From NCBI GenBank assembly GCA_033977485.1, contig CM066987.1:48239033-48303032 (forward strand): a DNA stretch of 64,000 nucleotides. Direction: 5' to 3'. Of this stretch, positions 53,090 to 64,000 are shown piece after piece; position 1 is the first letter of the stretch, and each line of letters opens with the position of its first letter. The notes below the pieces were generated by a model that was not told the origin of the DNA, did no database searches, and saw nothing but the letters and a program-made list of their open reading frames with translations. A program made the position numbers and the translations under genes. Source of the DNA: Hydrangea macrophylla (Eukaryota; Streptophyta; Magnoliopsida; Cornales; Hydrangeaceae).

Positions 53090-56000
53090 TGTAGACACCC
53101 CATTTTGTCGGCTATCAAATTTAGGAGACCCATAGCTTGGTGGTTCACAATGATCGAAAAAGACTCAAAAGGACTCCTGAAAGTCAGCTCTATCTCTCAG
53201 AATGCTCAGAATGACCAAAACGCCCCTGAAAGCCCGAAAACTCCCAGATTTGGTCCCAAAGTTCTGGAAATATGCTACGTCATAAGAAAAATGATAAAAT
53301 GAGTTTTAAGAAAAAAAATAGATGAAATTGTCAGCTCCTAGAGACCCCCGGAAGTCCCGGAAGTTCCCGGAAAGTCCCGGTTGACCGGTTTGACCAAGGT
53401 TTGACCAGGTTCGACCAAAGTTTGACCAAGTTTGACCAAGTTTGACCAAAATCGTCCGAATTCACCGGAATTATTCTAGATCATGTGAAAAGTATTAAAA
53501 TGAGTTTTAAAAGAAAATCGAGCGAAAACGTCAGCTCCTGGGAACTCCCAGAAGATTCCAGAACTTCCCAGGAATCCCAGGTTTGACCAGTTTGACCAGA
53601 ATTTGACTTTCAAACCGGGGCATCGTAACAATTTTCAAATATTTTTTAAGGATACTAGATGTCAATATCTTTCCAACGGTGTATCGCACATAATTTTTAA
53701 ATTTAAAACGAGTCTATTATGAATTTCCGAAGGCGAAAAAGGCGATCAAATCGGCTTTTATCGCAAATACTGCAAAACTTTTCAAAGTGACATATCCCCA
53801 AACTATTTTTTATGTAAATTAGACTCCATTACCTTTCCAACGGTATATCACAACCTCAATTTAGAGTTCGTATGCATTTTCTGTGAATTTCGGACGAAAT
53901 AGGACCTTTTCGCGAATACCGGAACCTCTGGGGGCCTAAACAGCATTATCTGGACGAAGGAGGAGCACTGCCGCCACGGCACTCTCCTCCGGAATAGTAT
54001 GTTTTTGTAAATAATTTTGGGGTCCCATTTTGATTAATTAAAAACCAAAACGACGTAGTTTTATGATTTCAGATGTTTGGAGCCAATGGGAACACTTCTA
54101 AGACCCAAAACCACCCCAAGTTGGCCTATTTAAACCCCCCATTGCTCTTCATTTTGGGGGAGTAAAATGAAAGCTTAGAAAACGTTTTGGAGAGAAAGTT
54201 GTAGAGATAAGGTTAGAATAGAGAGAAAAGAAGCTTCCTTCTTTGATTTTCAAAACAAAAGTGAGTTCTAAACTTTGTTTTTACTTCATTACTCTCATTC
54301 ACTTCAACATTCAATATACCCAACCACCATTTTAGTGAGCATTTAAGAGAGTGGAAGCTCCTTCCATGTCCAATGTCATTATATATGAGTGAAACACCAA
54401 ACTACAAGTTCTATACATCATGAATATCATCTATTGATTGCTATCTATTTGCTTGTTTGCTTATATAATGTTCATCTCTTCTCATCTCATTTCTTTTTTA
54501 TTTTCTTTATTTACTTACTAGTCCATCATTATCTAAATGATGACATAAAGTTTGGGGTGAGTGAATCTTTTTGGATAGTAGCTCTTGACCTCAAAAACAT
54601 TTTTGAACGATGATGATCATAACTTCAATACCTCCAAGGTATTCTTGAAGTTATGTTCAAATAAAAATAAATCTCTCCAACAATCTTGGAGGTTCTTTAT
54701 GATGAGTTTGAGGTTGGAATTTTAAGTGGCTATAACCTTCATTGAGTATTGAAAATATGCTTTCAAAATATCTACTTCAAAACCACTCTTAAAACCCCCC
54801 TCATTTTAATCTCAAGAAAGAAAACTCTAGTTTTTCCCAAAATTTTCAAAACAGTGAGTTAAAACAGTGAGTAATCTGAGCTCAAAGATTTTTCTAGAAC
54901 TCAATACTCAACATATGGATGCAAGGCCACTTGGAAAGTCTTCCTAACTCATTGAAAAACACCCATGATTTTTGGTTTGACTTGGAAGTACTTGGAAATG
55001 GTCCATTTGGACCCAAACATTCCTTCCAGACATTCTGTTTTTGCAGTCACAGCGGCTAGGTCCACTTCCAACCTCTTTTTCACAACGCTTTTCCAAATGG
55101 GGTGGACCTAACTTATTTTTACCTTAAACTTCAATGTCTTAGGGAACTTTCTGTATAAAATAGGCCTCTAGATCATTTGTTTTCATGTTCTAAGACTTTT
55201 CAACATTTCAGTCGACAGTACGGACTATGTTTCTGAGTGACCTCTATTGTTTATATAATTTCTCTCAATCTGTGATAGTTATTAAAGATTGGATTTTTGG
55301 GTTGTGTTCTAGACACAATAAGGAAGATCTCCATAAAAAATCATGCATTGAAAACATTCTTAACCCCTCTTTTCAATTTCCAAAATATCTAGTTACTGTT
55401 CTGTCCACTATTCACAGCAAGCACTTTTTAACTTTCATTCTTTGATTTAATGCTTATATGCATTCCAAATTAGTGCATGTCTTAGGAAGTAGTTCATACT
55501 ACATTTGTACATATCCCATGTTGATTTCACTCATCCATTCATACACATCTTAGACTTCTAAGTCATTCTAGGAATCCATGAACACAAAGCACACTACAAC
55601 CTTGGCACTATCTAGATACATACATTGCATCCATGCAAGATTTGGGGCCTTCATGGCTCCTAATCTAAGAAGATCATAAGGAATGAATTTGATCACACGT
55701 TCATGCTTCCCCCGATCTAATCATCCTTTCTCATCCATCCCGGGGATTGAGAGGTCTTCTTTTCTTAAAGATTGACATGCATCATACTAGCTTGCTAAGC
55801 GTGTTTTGATTTCTTTGTTTATTTGTTTCAATAATAATTCATGTCCCCTTTTAGATTAGGAAGTCTTGATTATTTGATACATGATTAGACGATTTTTCCT
55901 AGGTTTATTTGTGTGATCTTTCACTTTGCATTGTATGGTATTTGGCTTAGATCTTATGAATGATATCTTATCTTTGGATCTTCCATTTTAAAATTTCTTA

Positions 56001-56341
56001 TGTGATGTAATATACTATCACAGTATTATTTGTCGAACCAAACATAGTATAAGATGATTATTTGGATGCTAATTGAGGCCCGTCGAAAGACGGGGCGAGT
56101 TGAGGGTGTTTTAGTCGCGACAAAGGCTCCTTCCTCTCTCGTACCAAAACCCCGAGCCAAGTTCTTTGGTTATGAAGGGCCGGTGCCTTTTATCCGTTTG
56201 GGTGAGTCAAAATTAGGTTTCTTGGTTCCTTAAAGACCAAGTGGCGACTCTGTATCTGTTTTCAACAGACCTTTTCTTTTCTTTGATCCAAATTAAATTT
56301 CAAACGAAAACAAACAAAGCGGTGGAAGCCCGGTGTCCACA
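53090..56341 (+). repeat. 3' LTR of element B (3252 bp)
   Basis: TGTAGACACC...GGTGTCCACA, very similar to the 5' LTR with scattered substitutions. It has the TTTGACCAAG array at 53381-53449, a single ACTGCCGCCACGGCACT unit (53968-53983) where the 5' LTR has three, and TATTTAAA at 54127-54134. Confidence 0.92.
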
Positions 56342-58790
56342 GTCGCGTTGATCTCCCACAGTTTAGGAAACTCCACCAATAAAGATGTGACACATACTTT
56401 TCCATTTACGGCAAGTAATCATTTGGTTGTGCCTTGTTTGGCAATGTGTACCTTGCATGTGTAATTGTTAAGTCTAAAGCTAGATTTGCCAAACACTTTC
56501 ACTCGGCCCCTACTAACCTATAGCACCTCTTTAAAGTGTAGAAGTGTATATACGTATGTATAATCCATCATGTAGGATCTGTATCATTGTTAGTTCAATT
56601 ATAAATTAGAAAAACAATTTAGTTTTTAGAGTGTCTTTCACAACTCACAACTTGGAGCCCAAGATTGTGAGTTCTTTATAAGCTCATTCACACTTCACAA
56701 TCTGCACATTTTGATAAAAACACGGAGAAAAGAGAGAGCTTGAGAGCTATCTTACTGAAGTTTTAAAAGAGAGAGAAGAACCTCCATAGCTGGAGCTCAA
56801 GTGGGTCTTGCATATTTGATTTTCCTTTCTCAACAACTTTCTTCTATCTCAATCTATGTGAGTATTCTAAACTCACTTGGAATGTAATTCACCTTTCAAT
56901 TATTATTTTGTCTAGTTGATTTGTGATCACTATTTTTGAATTTACGTTTGAAGTTTCATAGCTTGAAATCATGAATTTCCAAACTCAATCAAAATCTATT
57001 TTATTAGATAAATATGAAAGATTTCAATATGCATAGGCTATGTTTACAATATTAGAGTCGAATTTACTCAATTGAGAAAGTATATTAAGATTGAAGTTTT
57101 GTCATCTTTTAGTTTTTCGTAAAATTCGTGAACTACGTTTGGACTCAAGTAAAATTGATTGTAGATTCATAATCCTTACGAAAAACTGAAGAGATTCATA
57201 TTTTATAAGACATGGTAACTTACGAATTCAAAAATGGGTCAAAAGACCCCTTAATTTCTGAAACAGGGGTAAACCAGCAAGAAAGATGAAGCTACTACGT
57301 GAACTCGCGCGCGAGCAGCCCGAGCGAGCGGCCCGCGCGCGTGAGCCGTGTGGTTTCAGGCAGACCGTGCGAGCGATCCGCGCACACGATATCTCTGTAT
57401 TCTGGCGGTTGGAAAAGTTTTATAAAAGAAAAGGAAAATTGGGCATATCGTGTGAGCGGCCTGCACAAGCGACCCCTCGCGTGAGCGGCCCGCCCGCTCG
57501 ACTTTTGACAGTTTCTGATTTTTGGTTGTTTTATGTTAAAGAACTATTTGGGTGATGTTTCATGGACTTTTAAAGCTCTGTTTGGGAAATTTACTTAAAC
57601 AGAAATCTATTTGGTTATATTTGGACGATTGAAATAATATATTACGACTTAACAATCCCCGCACGTACGTTGTTCCTATAATTCAGCATTTTACTTTTGT
57701 TTATTATTTCATGACATACATATGGAGTCAGTTGTACATGCATGGTGTGTGGTAGTCAGAGTGGAAAAGAGTGTGTTGTTGAGATTGTATTGTGGACACT
57801 CCCTGATAATTGTGTACCAAAGTGTGACATGTTGAGAATTCGGTGAGAGTATTTTTGTAGTGCGATGGTGGCAAAACTGGACACTCCCTGACACCCATGG
57901 TGGCATTAAAGTGTGTAACGCCGAACTTGGACATTCCCTGGCACCCATGGTAGTGATAAAGTGTGGCCTACGAACACGCCCTGGTACCCGAGTCTGGATA
58001 CTGTGTGATGTATTTGCAAGGCGGATTAGGTACTAAAGTGTGAGGCATTGGACACTCCCTGGTACCCCAGACCAAAGTGTGAGGCAAACTGGACATTCCT
58101 TGGCACCTCTATGCTAAAGTGTGGCTATCGGAGTATTACAAGGATACTGGTGTGAGATAGTGGGTTGTTGTGTTTGTCGAGAGAAAAGAGTCGGTAAGAT
58201 GAGATGGTGCATTATTTTTCATACACGGTCACATATATGTGAATTAAAATTTTCAAATGATATTGTGGTTGTTTTCTAAAAATGAACTCCTTACTTTAAT
58301 GTAAACTTGTTGAATCAAATGGGAATTAGAAAATGGTAAATGAGTATGTGTTACATTCAAAGTTATGTTTTTAATACTCACCAGCTTCTTGAAGCTGACG
58401 GCGTCGATGCGCCCTGGACATTCCTGTTCAGGCTTTTCAGGTTATGACTATATTGGGCCCTATGATTACGCTAACTAAGAACGGTTGCTTTGGAAGATAG
58501 AACTATTATCAATGTCCTATGTTTTAAGTTATAAACTATTTTGTAATAAGGATGATTGTAATAAACGATAGATATTGTTTTGTTTTAAGGCGGCTTGTGC
58601 CTTAGTTGACCCCATATTGTAATATGTAATAAGTTAGAAAAATTTTCGTAAGCCTTGATTGCTCTACTCTGATTATTATGTCTTTGTTGTTGACGTTTGG
58701 GACGGAATCGATCCTTCAAATTATCACGAACTATGGGTCCATAAAGGAAATTAAACGCTTTCCTTATTTATGCTACGTCGGGGCGTGACA
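56342..58790 (+). repeat. LTR of element C2 (5' start displaced or missing)
   Basis: Homology to C1 starts at about 57376 and continues to the common end GGGCGTGACA at 58790. Upstream, 56342-57290 is AT-rich with a TATA-like CTTTATAAGC near 56676 and a GAGAGAG-rich leader, fitting an LTR promoter. CG-rich motif clusters (GCGCGAGC, GAGCGGCCCGC and similar) lie at 57304-57389 and 57448-57500, around TTTTATAAAAG at 57418-57428. Six ACTCCCTGG...AAAGTGTG repeats lie at 57793-58128. No gene is supported; the Arg-rich open frames at 57286-57555 come from the CG motifs. Confidence 0.7.
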
Positions 58791-58798
58791 TGATTTAG

Positions 58799-58811
58799 TG
58801 GTATCAGAGCC
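58799..58811 (+). promoter_or_regulatory. Primer-binding site of element C2
   Basis: TGGTATCAGAGCC begins nine bases after the LTR end and is complementary to initiator tRNA-Met. Confidence 0.9.
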
Positions 58812-58981
58812 AAGTTATCTCAAGACAGTTTAGCCAGGTTAGGGTTTACTAGTTTAGACCCGATTCCACGATCTGTTAGCTTAAGCTTCACACACACGAT
58901 GTTAAGACAGGGAGGATAGACTCAGAACCCAAACGCCTATGATTATCTCTGTCCTAATTTAAGTTAGTACCTTTTTTAGGT

Positions 58982-59488
58982 ATGAATCTAGCTCAGCCCC
59001 TTTTTGTACCCGATGCTTTTGGAGGGCACTTGGTTACCTTGGGAGCGATAGTACCAGCTTCAGCGATACTTTATTTCACCTCTATCGAGCAGCGGGCTGC
59101 TACGACAGTCGAGTTAGATCTTTGGCACCAGATCCACGTGTTAGGACTGGTTGACTTATCCCGTGCCCGCCTCGAGATCCTGTACTTTGTTGAGATTCAG
59201 CGCTTAGTACTCGTAGAGATGGTTCGCTTAGTTAACAGTGATGCCTTCTATCTACTTCTTGAAGTTCAGGTTGTGTAGGCTCACCTTGCACAGCTGGATA
59301 TGCCTCCATCAGTTGTCCCTACTGATGAGGACGACGCTGAGGTGGTTCATTTGGCTCCTATAGGTTGGGAGGGTATTGATGAGGAGGATGGCATAGGTTG
59401 GGACGACTTCACAGTTGACCTTGAGGAGGCACTAGCACTCGAGCTAGCTTTGCCAAAGGCAGATCCCCTGGACCTGCTTCGTTGTTGA
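58982..59488 (+). pseudogene. ORF0 of element C2 (extra frame between PBS and gag)
   Basis: An ATG at 58982 opens a 168-codon frame, broken once by TAG at 59276-59278 and ending at TGA 59486-59488. The N-terminal half begins MNLAQPLFVPDAFGGHLVTLG and has leucine-rich, helical stretches. The C-terminal half is acidic (TDEDDAEVV, IDEEDGIGWDDF). No known domain is recognised. The start motif recurs in element D (PCFIPDEFGGH, 25723) and an acidic tail recurs in C1 (8769-8913), so the frame is a shared part of this group. It follows a TTTTTAGGT sequence that could be a splice acceptor. Confidence 0.55.
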
Positions 59489-59738
59489 CCTCACATAGCT
59501 GTAATTTTGGGGCAGGCCCCTCTCATGTTCAGCAACATCATCAGACCGACTCGCTTGACCTTTTGATGGCTACCTACGGAGATGACTGACCGTTCAGCAA
59601 CATCATACATGCCTTTTGTATCAACTTGGTAAGAAGTTATATATAAAATACTCTTTGAATATCGTTGTCATTTAAACTGCTTTAATACTTCTGTTGCATG
59701 CATTTTCCTTATTCTATTATCACTATCATGCATAGAAT
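59489..59738 (+). other. ORF0-gag spacer of element C2, no gene
   Basis: The direct repeat CAGCAACATCAT occurs twice (59541 and 59595). The rest is AT-rich leader up to the gag start. No coding signal is seen. Confidence 0.5.
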
Positions 59739-60708
59739 GGCTGGGAGACCGAGGAAAAACATGAATTTGATTGAGGGAGCACCTGAGGCTGCCGATCCCA
59801 CCAGAATGTTTGAAGCTTTCATTAGACGTCTCGAAAGGGTTAGTAATCAGAATGAAAATTGACACGACTGACAAACTGGAGATAAACTGCTGGAGAGATT
59901 CCGTGCACTAAGGCCTGAGCAGTTTGCGGGTACCGCGGAACCACGGAAAGTGGAACAGTGGTTAATAAAAATGGACCGTATGTTCGAGGCTGTCCATTGC
60001 AATGAGATAGACAAGAGGAGGTTAGCTACTTTTCAATTGACCGATGCCGCCGCAGATTGGTGGGATTCGATCATAGCTACTATTGGGAATGGAGCTGTAA
60101 TGGGAATGATGTGGACTGGGTTCAAAGGGAGATTTTTGGAGAAGTATTTCCCAGCTACGGAGAGGCACAGAAGAGAGATGGAGTTCATAAATCTAGCGCA
60201 AGGAACCAAGTCAGTACAAGAGTACACCACACAGTTTGAGAGACTGTCTCGGTTCGCTCCACACTTGATTGATACTGAAGATAAGAAGATACAGAAGTAT
60301 AACCAAGGGTTAGCACCACAGAATCGCTGCTTGACTCTCGGCCACCTAGGTAAGTCTTTCGAAGGACTAGTCGGCCTGACCACTGATCTGCAAGAAGATG
60401 CTCGAGCAAATCGGAAGCAATTCCAATTCCGGCCGCCTCAGAGGGGTAGTTTTGGAAATAGACCACCAATGAATCATACCCAAGGGTAGAAGAGGAATTT
60501 TGATGGGAGCAAGAGGACCCAAGCTATCACCTATCTGACTCAACCCTAAGTAGGAGAAGGAAGTAGTGCTGGAAAATGTTTCAACTGTGGCAACCCCGGT
60601 CATCTGGCTCGAGATTGCAAGGCACCAAGGCGTGCTGCTCAGCAAGGCATAGTCTGTTACAACTATGGTGAACCAGGTCACATCAGCAAGTTCTGTACTG
60701 CCCCCTAA
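59739..60708 (+). pseudogene. gag of element C2
   Basis: It starts at an ATG near 59739 (MAGRPRKNMNLIEGA). A stop near 59862 and a short disruption precede the retrotransposon-gag domain (RFRALRPEQFAGTAEPRKVEQW...ADWWDS...FLEKYFPATERHRREMEFINLAQG...YTTQFERLSRFAPHLI). The C-terminal part has a zinc knuckle [14 protein letters not shown] and a second, damaged one, [14 protein letters not shown], where a Cys is replaced by Tyr. Further stops lie at 60487 and near 60549. It encoded the capsid and RNA-binding protein. Confidence 0.85.
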
Positions 60709-60742
60709 TCAAGTGACTTACGGTCAACAAGGTTAGACTTGC

Positions 60743-61261
60743 GTGAATGCTGTTATCCCTGATGCCGCTGGATATGATGCGATTGTGTATGAAGAAGGAG
60801 GTTATGAAGAAGCTCAACCTGATCAACAAATAGTGGAAGGTACATTAACTCTGTTTAACTTCCATGTTAAAGTGTTATTTGATACAGGTGCTGCTCTTTC
60901 ATTCATATCTGTCAATACGATTCGAATATTAGGTATCTTACCTCATCGTTTAGAGAAAGCTTTGAGGGCTACCTCACCATTGGGAGCCGTAGTCAAGTTA
61001 GGACACATATGCAAGGATTGTCCCTTACGGCTAGGAAATCGTGAAATCCCTGCAAGGCTGATTCTCCTATCGATGAAGGAGTTTGACGTAATCCTAGGAA
61101 TGGATTGGATCTCTCAGAACCATGCAAAGTTGGATTGTGCGAGGAAGAGAATTACATTCCCCGACAATGAGAAACAACCCTTTGATTTTCAATGTAACCC
61201 TTTGGGAGATATGTTCCTCACAAGATGCTTAGAAACATCAAAGTCGTCAGTACAGAGATGA
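60743..61261 (+). pseudogene. Aspartic protease of element C2
   Basis: This is a 172-codon open frame with the catalytic motif VLFDTGAALSFIS, the FDVILGMDWISQNHAKLDC motif and a typical RKRITFP following strand. The catalytic D-T-G is kept. It is open, but belongs to a polyprotein that is broken upstream and downstream. RT sequence continues in another frame from about 61225. Confidence 0.8.
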
Positions 61262-62694
61262 CATCGTTGTCTATACCTGTAGTCAAGGACTTTAAAGAAG
61301 TATTTCAAGACGTTTCTGGTTTACCACCCGAGAGAAGTATAGAGTTCAATATTAAGCTTATACCGGGTACCGTTCTGATCACCAAGGTCCTCTACATAAT
61401 GGCCCCCACCGAATTGTTGGAATTGAAGGAACAAGTTCAAGAGCTCGAGAACCTAGGTTTTGTACGTCCTAGTACATCGCCTTGGGGAGCACCGGAGCTA
61501 TTCGTGTAGAAGAAGGACGGAGCACTTCGATTGTGTATCAATTATAGAGAATTGAACCGCGTGACTATCAAGAACAAGTATCCTTTACCTCGGATCGATG
61601 ACTTATTTGATCAACTACAAGGAGCTACGACATTTTCAAAAATAGACCTAAGGTCGGGATATCATCAATTGAGGGTACGGAAGGAAGACATACCTAAGAC
61701 TGCATTTAGAACCTGATATGGTCATTATGAATTTTTGGTAATGCCCTTTAGAATGACGAATGCCCCGACAGTGTTTATGGATCTGATGAACAGAGTGTTC
61801 AAGCCTTATTTGGATTAGTTTGTCATCTTCTTCATTGATGATATTTTGATCTATTCTAAGTCAGGAGAAGAACACGAGCAACACCTACGGATAGCATTAC
61901 AGACGCTTAAGGACCACCACTTGTATGCCAAGTTTAGTAAGTGTGAGTTCTGGTTGCAAGAAATAAAATTTTTGGGACACAAGGTGTCATCTAAAGGAAT
62001 TTTTGTGGATTCGTCCAAGACCGATGCTGTGTCAAACAGGGTCAGACCGAGCAACCCTACAGAAGTTCAGAGTTTTCTTGGACTCGCAGGCTATTACCGA
62101 AGATTTGTTGAGGGATTTTCCATGATAGCAGCATCTTTGACTGGGTTAACGAAGAAGAATTTAAGGTTCGACTAGACAGAGAAGCATGAGCGCGCCTTTC
62201 TAGAGTTGAAATAGAGACTCACTATCGCACCGATACTAGCTATACCCAAGCCTGATGAGAAGTTCACTATCTTTAGTGACGCGTCATATCAAGGACTAGG
62301 GTGTGTACTTATGCAAGATGGTAGAGTTATCACTTATGAATCCAGACAGATGAAGCCGAATGAGTTGAACTATCCCATTCATGATTTGGAGTTGGCGGCA
62401 GTAGTATTCGCACTCAAGATTTGGAGACACTATCTCTACGGTGAGAAGTTGACTTATTCTCCGATCACAAGAGTCTAAAGTATTGGTTCACACAGAAAGA
62501 GTTGAACATGAGACAACGCAGATGGATGGAGCTGATCAAGGATTACGACTTCACGTTAGAGTACCACCCTGGTAAAGCTAATGTGGTCACTGATGCTTTG
62601 AGTCAGCAGTCTCGTGAGACGATCGCCTCCTTAATGGTTAGAGAATGGCGAGCATTAGAGACGTTGGCGGAGTTCGATGTATAGAGTGCTGAAG
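61225..62694 (+). pseudogene. Reverse transcriptase and RNase H of element C2
   Basis: RT motifs occur in order across several stops: [23 protein letters not shown], stop at 61507, then [41 protein letters not shown], stop near 61714, FLVMPF, a stop at 61816 before the catalytic [10 protein letters not shown], and FLGHKVSS...[16 protein letters not shown]. RNase H follows ([16 protein letters not shown]...[25 protein letters not shown]), with a frameshift near 62455 and then RQRRWMELIKDYDFTLEYHPGKANVVTDALS. At least five stops make it non-functional. The catalytic aspartates remain. Confidence 0.85.
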
Positions 62695-64000
62695 AAGGAG
62701 AAGGATAACTTTTCGAATGTCTTATCCTACAGCCTGACCTTATCGACCGCATTATTGGAGCTCAGAAAGAAGATGAGAAATTTTAAGCATGGTTTGCGAA
62801 GATGTCAGAGAAAGATCTGACAGAATGGAAGGTGGGAATCGATGGACGATATCAATTTTGAAACAGGTTATGGATACCAGACTGTGGGGATTTGAGAAAT
62901 GATATTCTGGCAGAAGCACATAAGTCAAGATATACAGTTCACCCACAAGGAACGAAAATGTACAAGGATTTGAAAAGAAATTTCTGGTGGGAAGGTATGA
63001 AGAAGGATGTGGTCGAATTTGTATCCAAGTGTTTGACGTGTCAACAAGTCAAGGCCGAACATCAGAGACCCTCGGGATTGTTGAAACCACTACCTATTCC
63101 TGGTTAGAAATGGGAGCACATCACGATGGATTTTGTAGTGGGTTTGCCTCGATCGTAATAGAATCATGATGTCATTTGGGTAATCATGGATCGATTGACG
63201 AAGTCTGCTCATTTCATTGCTTATAGATGACATTCCCGGTAGAAAAGATGAGTCGAATGTACACACAACAAGTTGTGCAGCTTCTTGGTGCACCTGTGTC
63301 AATTGTGTCAGACCATGATGCATATTTTACTTCTGGATTTTGGGAAAGCTTGCAAGAAGCTATGGGAACCACGTTCAAGATGAGTACTGCTTTTCACCCT
63401 CAGACAGATGGGCAGACCGAGCGTGTTAATCAGATCATGGAGGATATGCTTAGGGCTTATGTCATCAATTTTGAAGAATCTTGGGAGACGCACTTGCCTT
63501 TGGTTGAATTTGCCTATAATAATAGTTATCACACGAATATTGGGATGGCTCTGTTGGACGCATTGTATGGACGACCATGTCGTTCTCCGTTGAGTTAGGC
63601 ACAGGTGGGAGATACGGAGTTGTTGGGACCAGATTTGGTTAGAGAAACCAACGAGAAGATTTCTTTGGTCAAGGAAAGGATGAGAACGGCTCAAAGCCGG
63701 TATAAGAGTTATGCCGATCGACGTCGGAAAGATTTGGAGTTCAGTGTTGGATATCACGTACTTCTTAAGGTATCACTGACCCGAGGAGTAGTACGTTTTG
63801 GTCTCAAAAGAGGAAAGTTAGCCCCGCGTTTCATCGGACCGTTCGAGATTTTGGAACGTGTCGGGAAAGTGGCATATCGACTGGCGCTACCACCGAAGAT
63901 GTCTGGGGTTCACAATGTATTTCATGTGAGTATGCTGAAAAAGTACATACGAGACCCCTTGCACGTGATTAGTTATGACGATATTGAGTCGAGTCATAAC
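62695..64000 (+). pseudogene. Integrase of element C2, truncated at window end
   Basis: The zinc region reads ILAEAHKSRYTVHPQGTKMYKDLKRNFWWEGMKKDVVEFVSKCLTCQQVKAEHQRPSG. The core has HITMDFVVGLP (first Asp), SDHDAYFTSGFW (second Asp) and HPQTDGQTERVNQIME (Glu). Stops interrupt at about 63104, 63160 and 63225, with a frame change, and again at 63596. The C-terminal part APRFIGPFEILERVGKVAYRLALPPKMSGVHNVFHVS runs to the window end without a stop. A chromodomain would be expected next. Confidence 0.85.

Larger units (their letters stand above)
26949..56341 (+). mobile_element. Element B: Tat/Ogre-like Ty3/gypsy element carrying two antisense genes and a nested copia
   Basis: The order is 5' LTR (26949-30230), PBS, repeat leader, gag, protease region, RT/RNase H/second RNase H, integrase, then a long 3' region with two antisense genes and tandem repeats, a polypurine tract and the 3' LTR (53090-56341). 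Without the nested copia the element is about 20.9 kb. The lineage call rests on the second, cellular-like RNase H between RT-RNase H and integrase, the PBS type and the very large LTRs. Multiple stops and frameshifts show it cannot move on its own. Flanking bases (gctgc and gtcgc) are not an exact target duplication. Confidence 0.88.
56342..64000 (+). mobile_element. Element C2: Tekay-like Ty3/gypsy element, decayed, truncated at window end
   Basis: The LTR (its 5' start not found; runs to 58790) is followed by an initiator-Met PBS, an ORF0 frame, gag with zinc knuckles, protease, RT, RNase H and integrase. The integrase end reads APRFIGPFEILERVGKVAYRLALPP...VHNVFHVSMLKKY, typical of Tekay/Del chromoviruses. 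A chromodomain would be expected beyond the window. Many stops and frameshifts are present. Its LTR start is missing next to element B, which suggests B is inserted in this LTR. Confidence 0.8.

Noticed and set aside
57286..57555. Arg/Ala/Glu-rich open frame
   Set aside because: It is produced by the CG-rich motif array in the C2 LTR. The homologous C1 copy has no matching frame.

Overview
This is eudicot-like plant nuclear DNA made mostly of nested LTR retrotransposons around one recognisable host gene. The plant origin shows in Tat/Ogre-type and Tekay-like Ty3/gypsy elements, a Ty1/copia element, a hAT relic, a hairpin MITE and an amaranthin-type lectin. I cannot name the species. No tRNA, rRNA or CRISPR array was seen.

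Layout. (1) 1-7368: a minus-strand Tat/Ogre-like element (A), cut by the window edge. It has a 3.26 kb LTR, a PBS and a gag relic, and no visible pol. (2) 7369-~9471: remnant of a Tekay-like element (C1) whose LTR received A. (3) ~9472-19985: tandem array of diverged ~1.8 kb units. Several end in the same TATA-box promoter that drives the next gene. (4) 20084-20503: a short, intact amaranthin-like lectin gene. (5) ~20940-23702: two direct repeats (R1, R2) holding LTR remnants with heat-shock-element motifs, with a hAT transposase relic between them. (6) 23703-~26571: the 5' part of another Ty3/gypsy element (D). (7) 26949-56341: a nearly complete Tat/Ogre-like element (B) of 29.4 kb, including an 8.5 kb insertion. 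(8) 39720-48221: that insertion, a young copia element with a perfect 5-bp target duplication. (9) 56342-64000: most of the LTR and the ORF0, gag and pol of a decayed Tekay-like element (C2), cut by the window end.

B is the richest object. Its sense strand carries gag, protease, reverse transcriptase, two RNase H domains and integrase, broken by stops and shifts. Behind pol, on the opposite strand, lie two extra genes. One is a plant-mobile-domain (PMD)-like gene with at least five candidate introns. The other is a DUF7745-like ORF, which the copia element split cleanly.

The most unusual general observation is that four unrelated LTR families each carry short CG-rich, often palindromic motif arrays. 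In three of them an array lies just upstream of the TATA box, or a second one lies in the transcribed leader. The motif sequence differs in every family. Family assignments rest on motif recognition by eye; no database search was possible.
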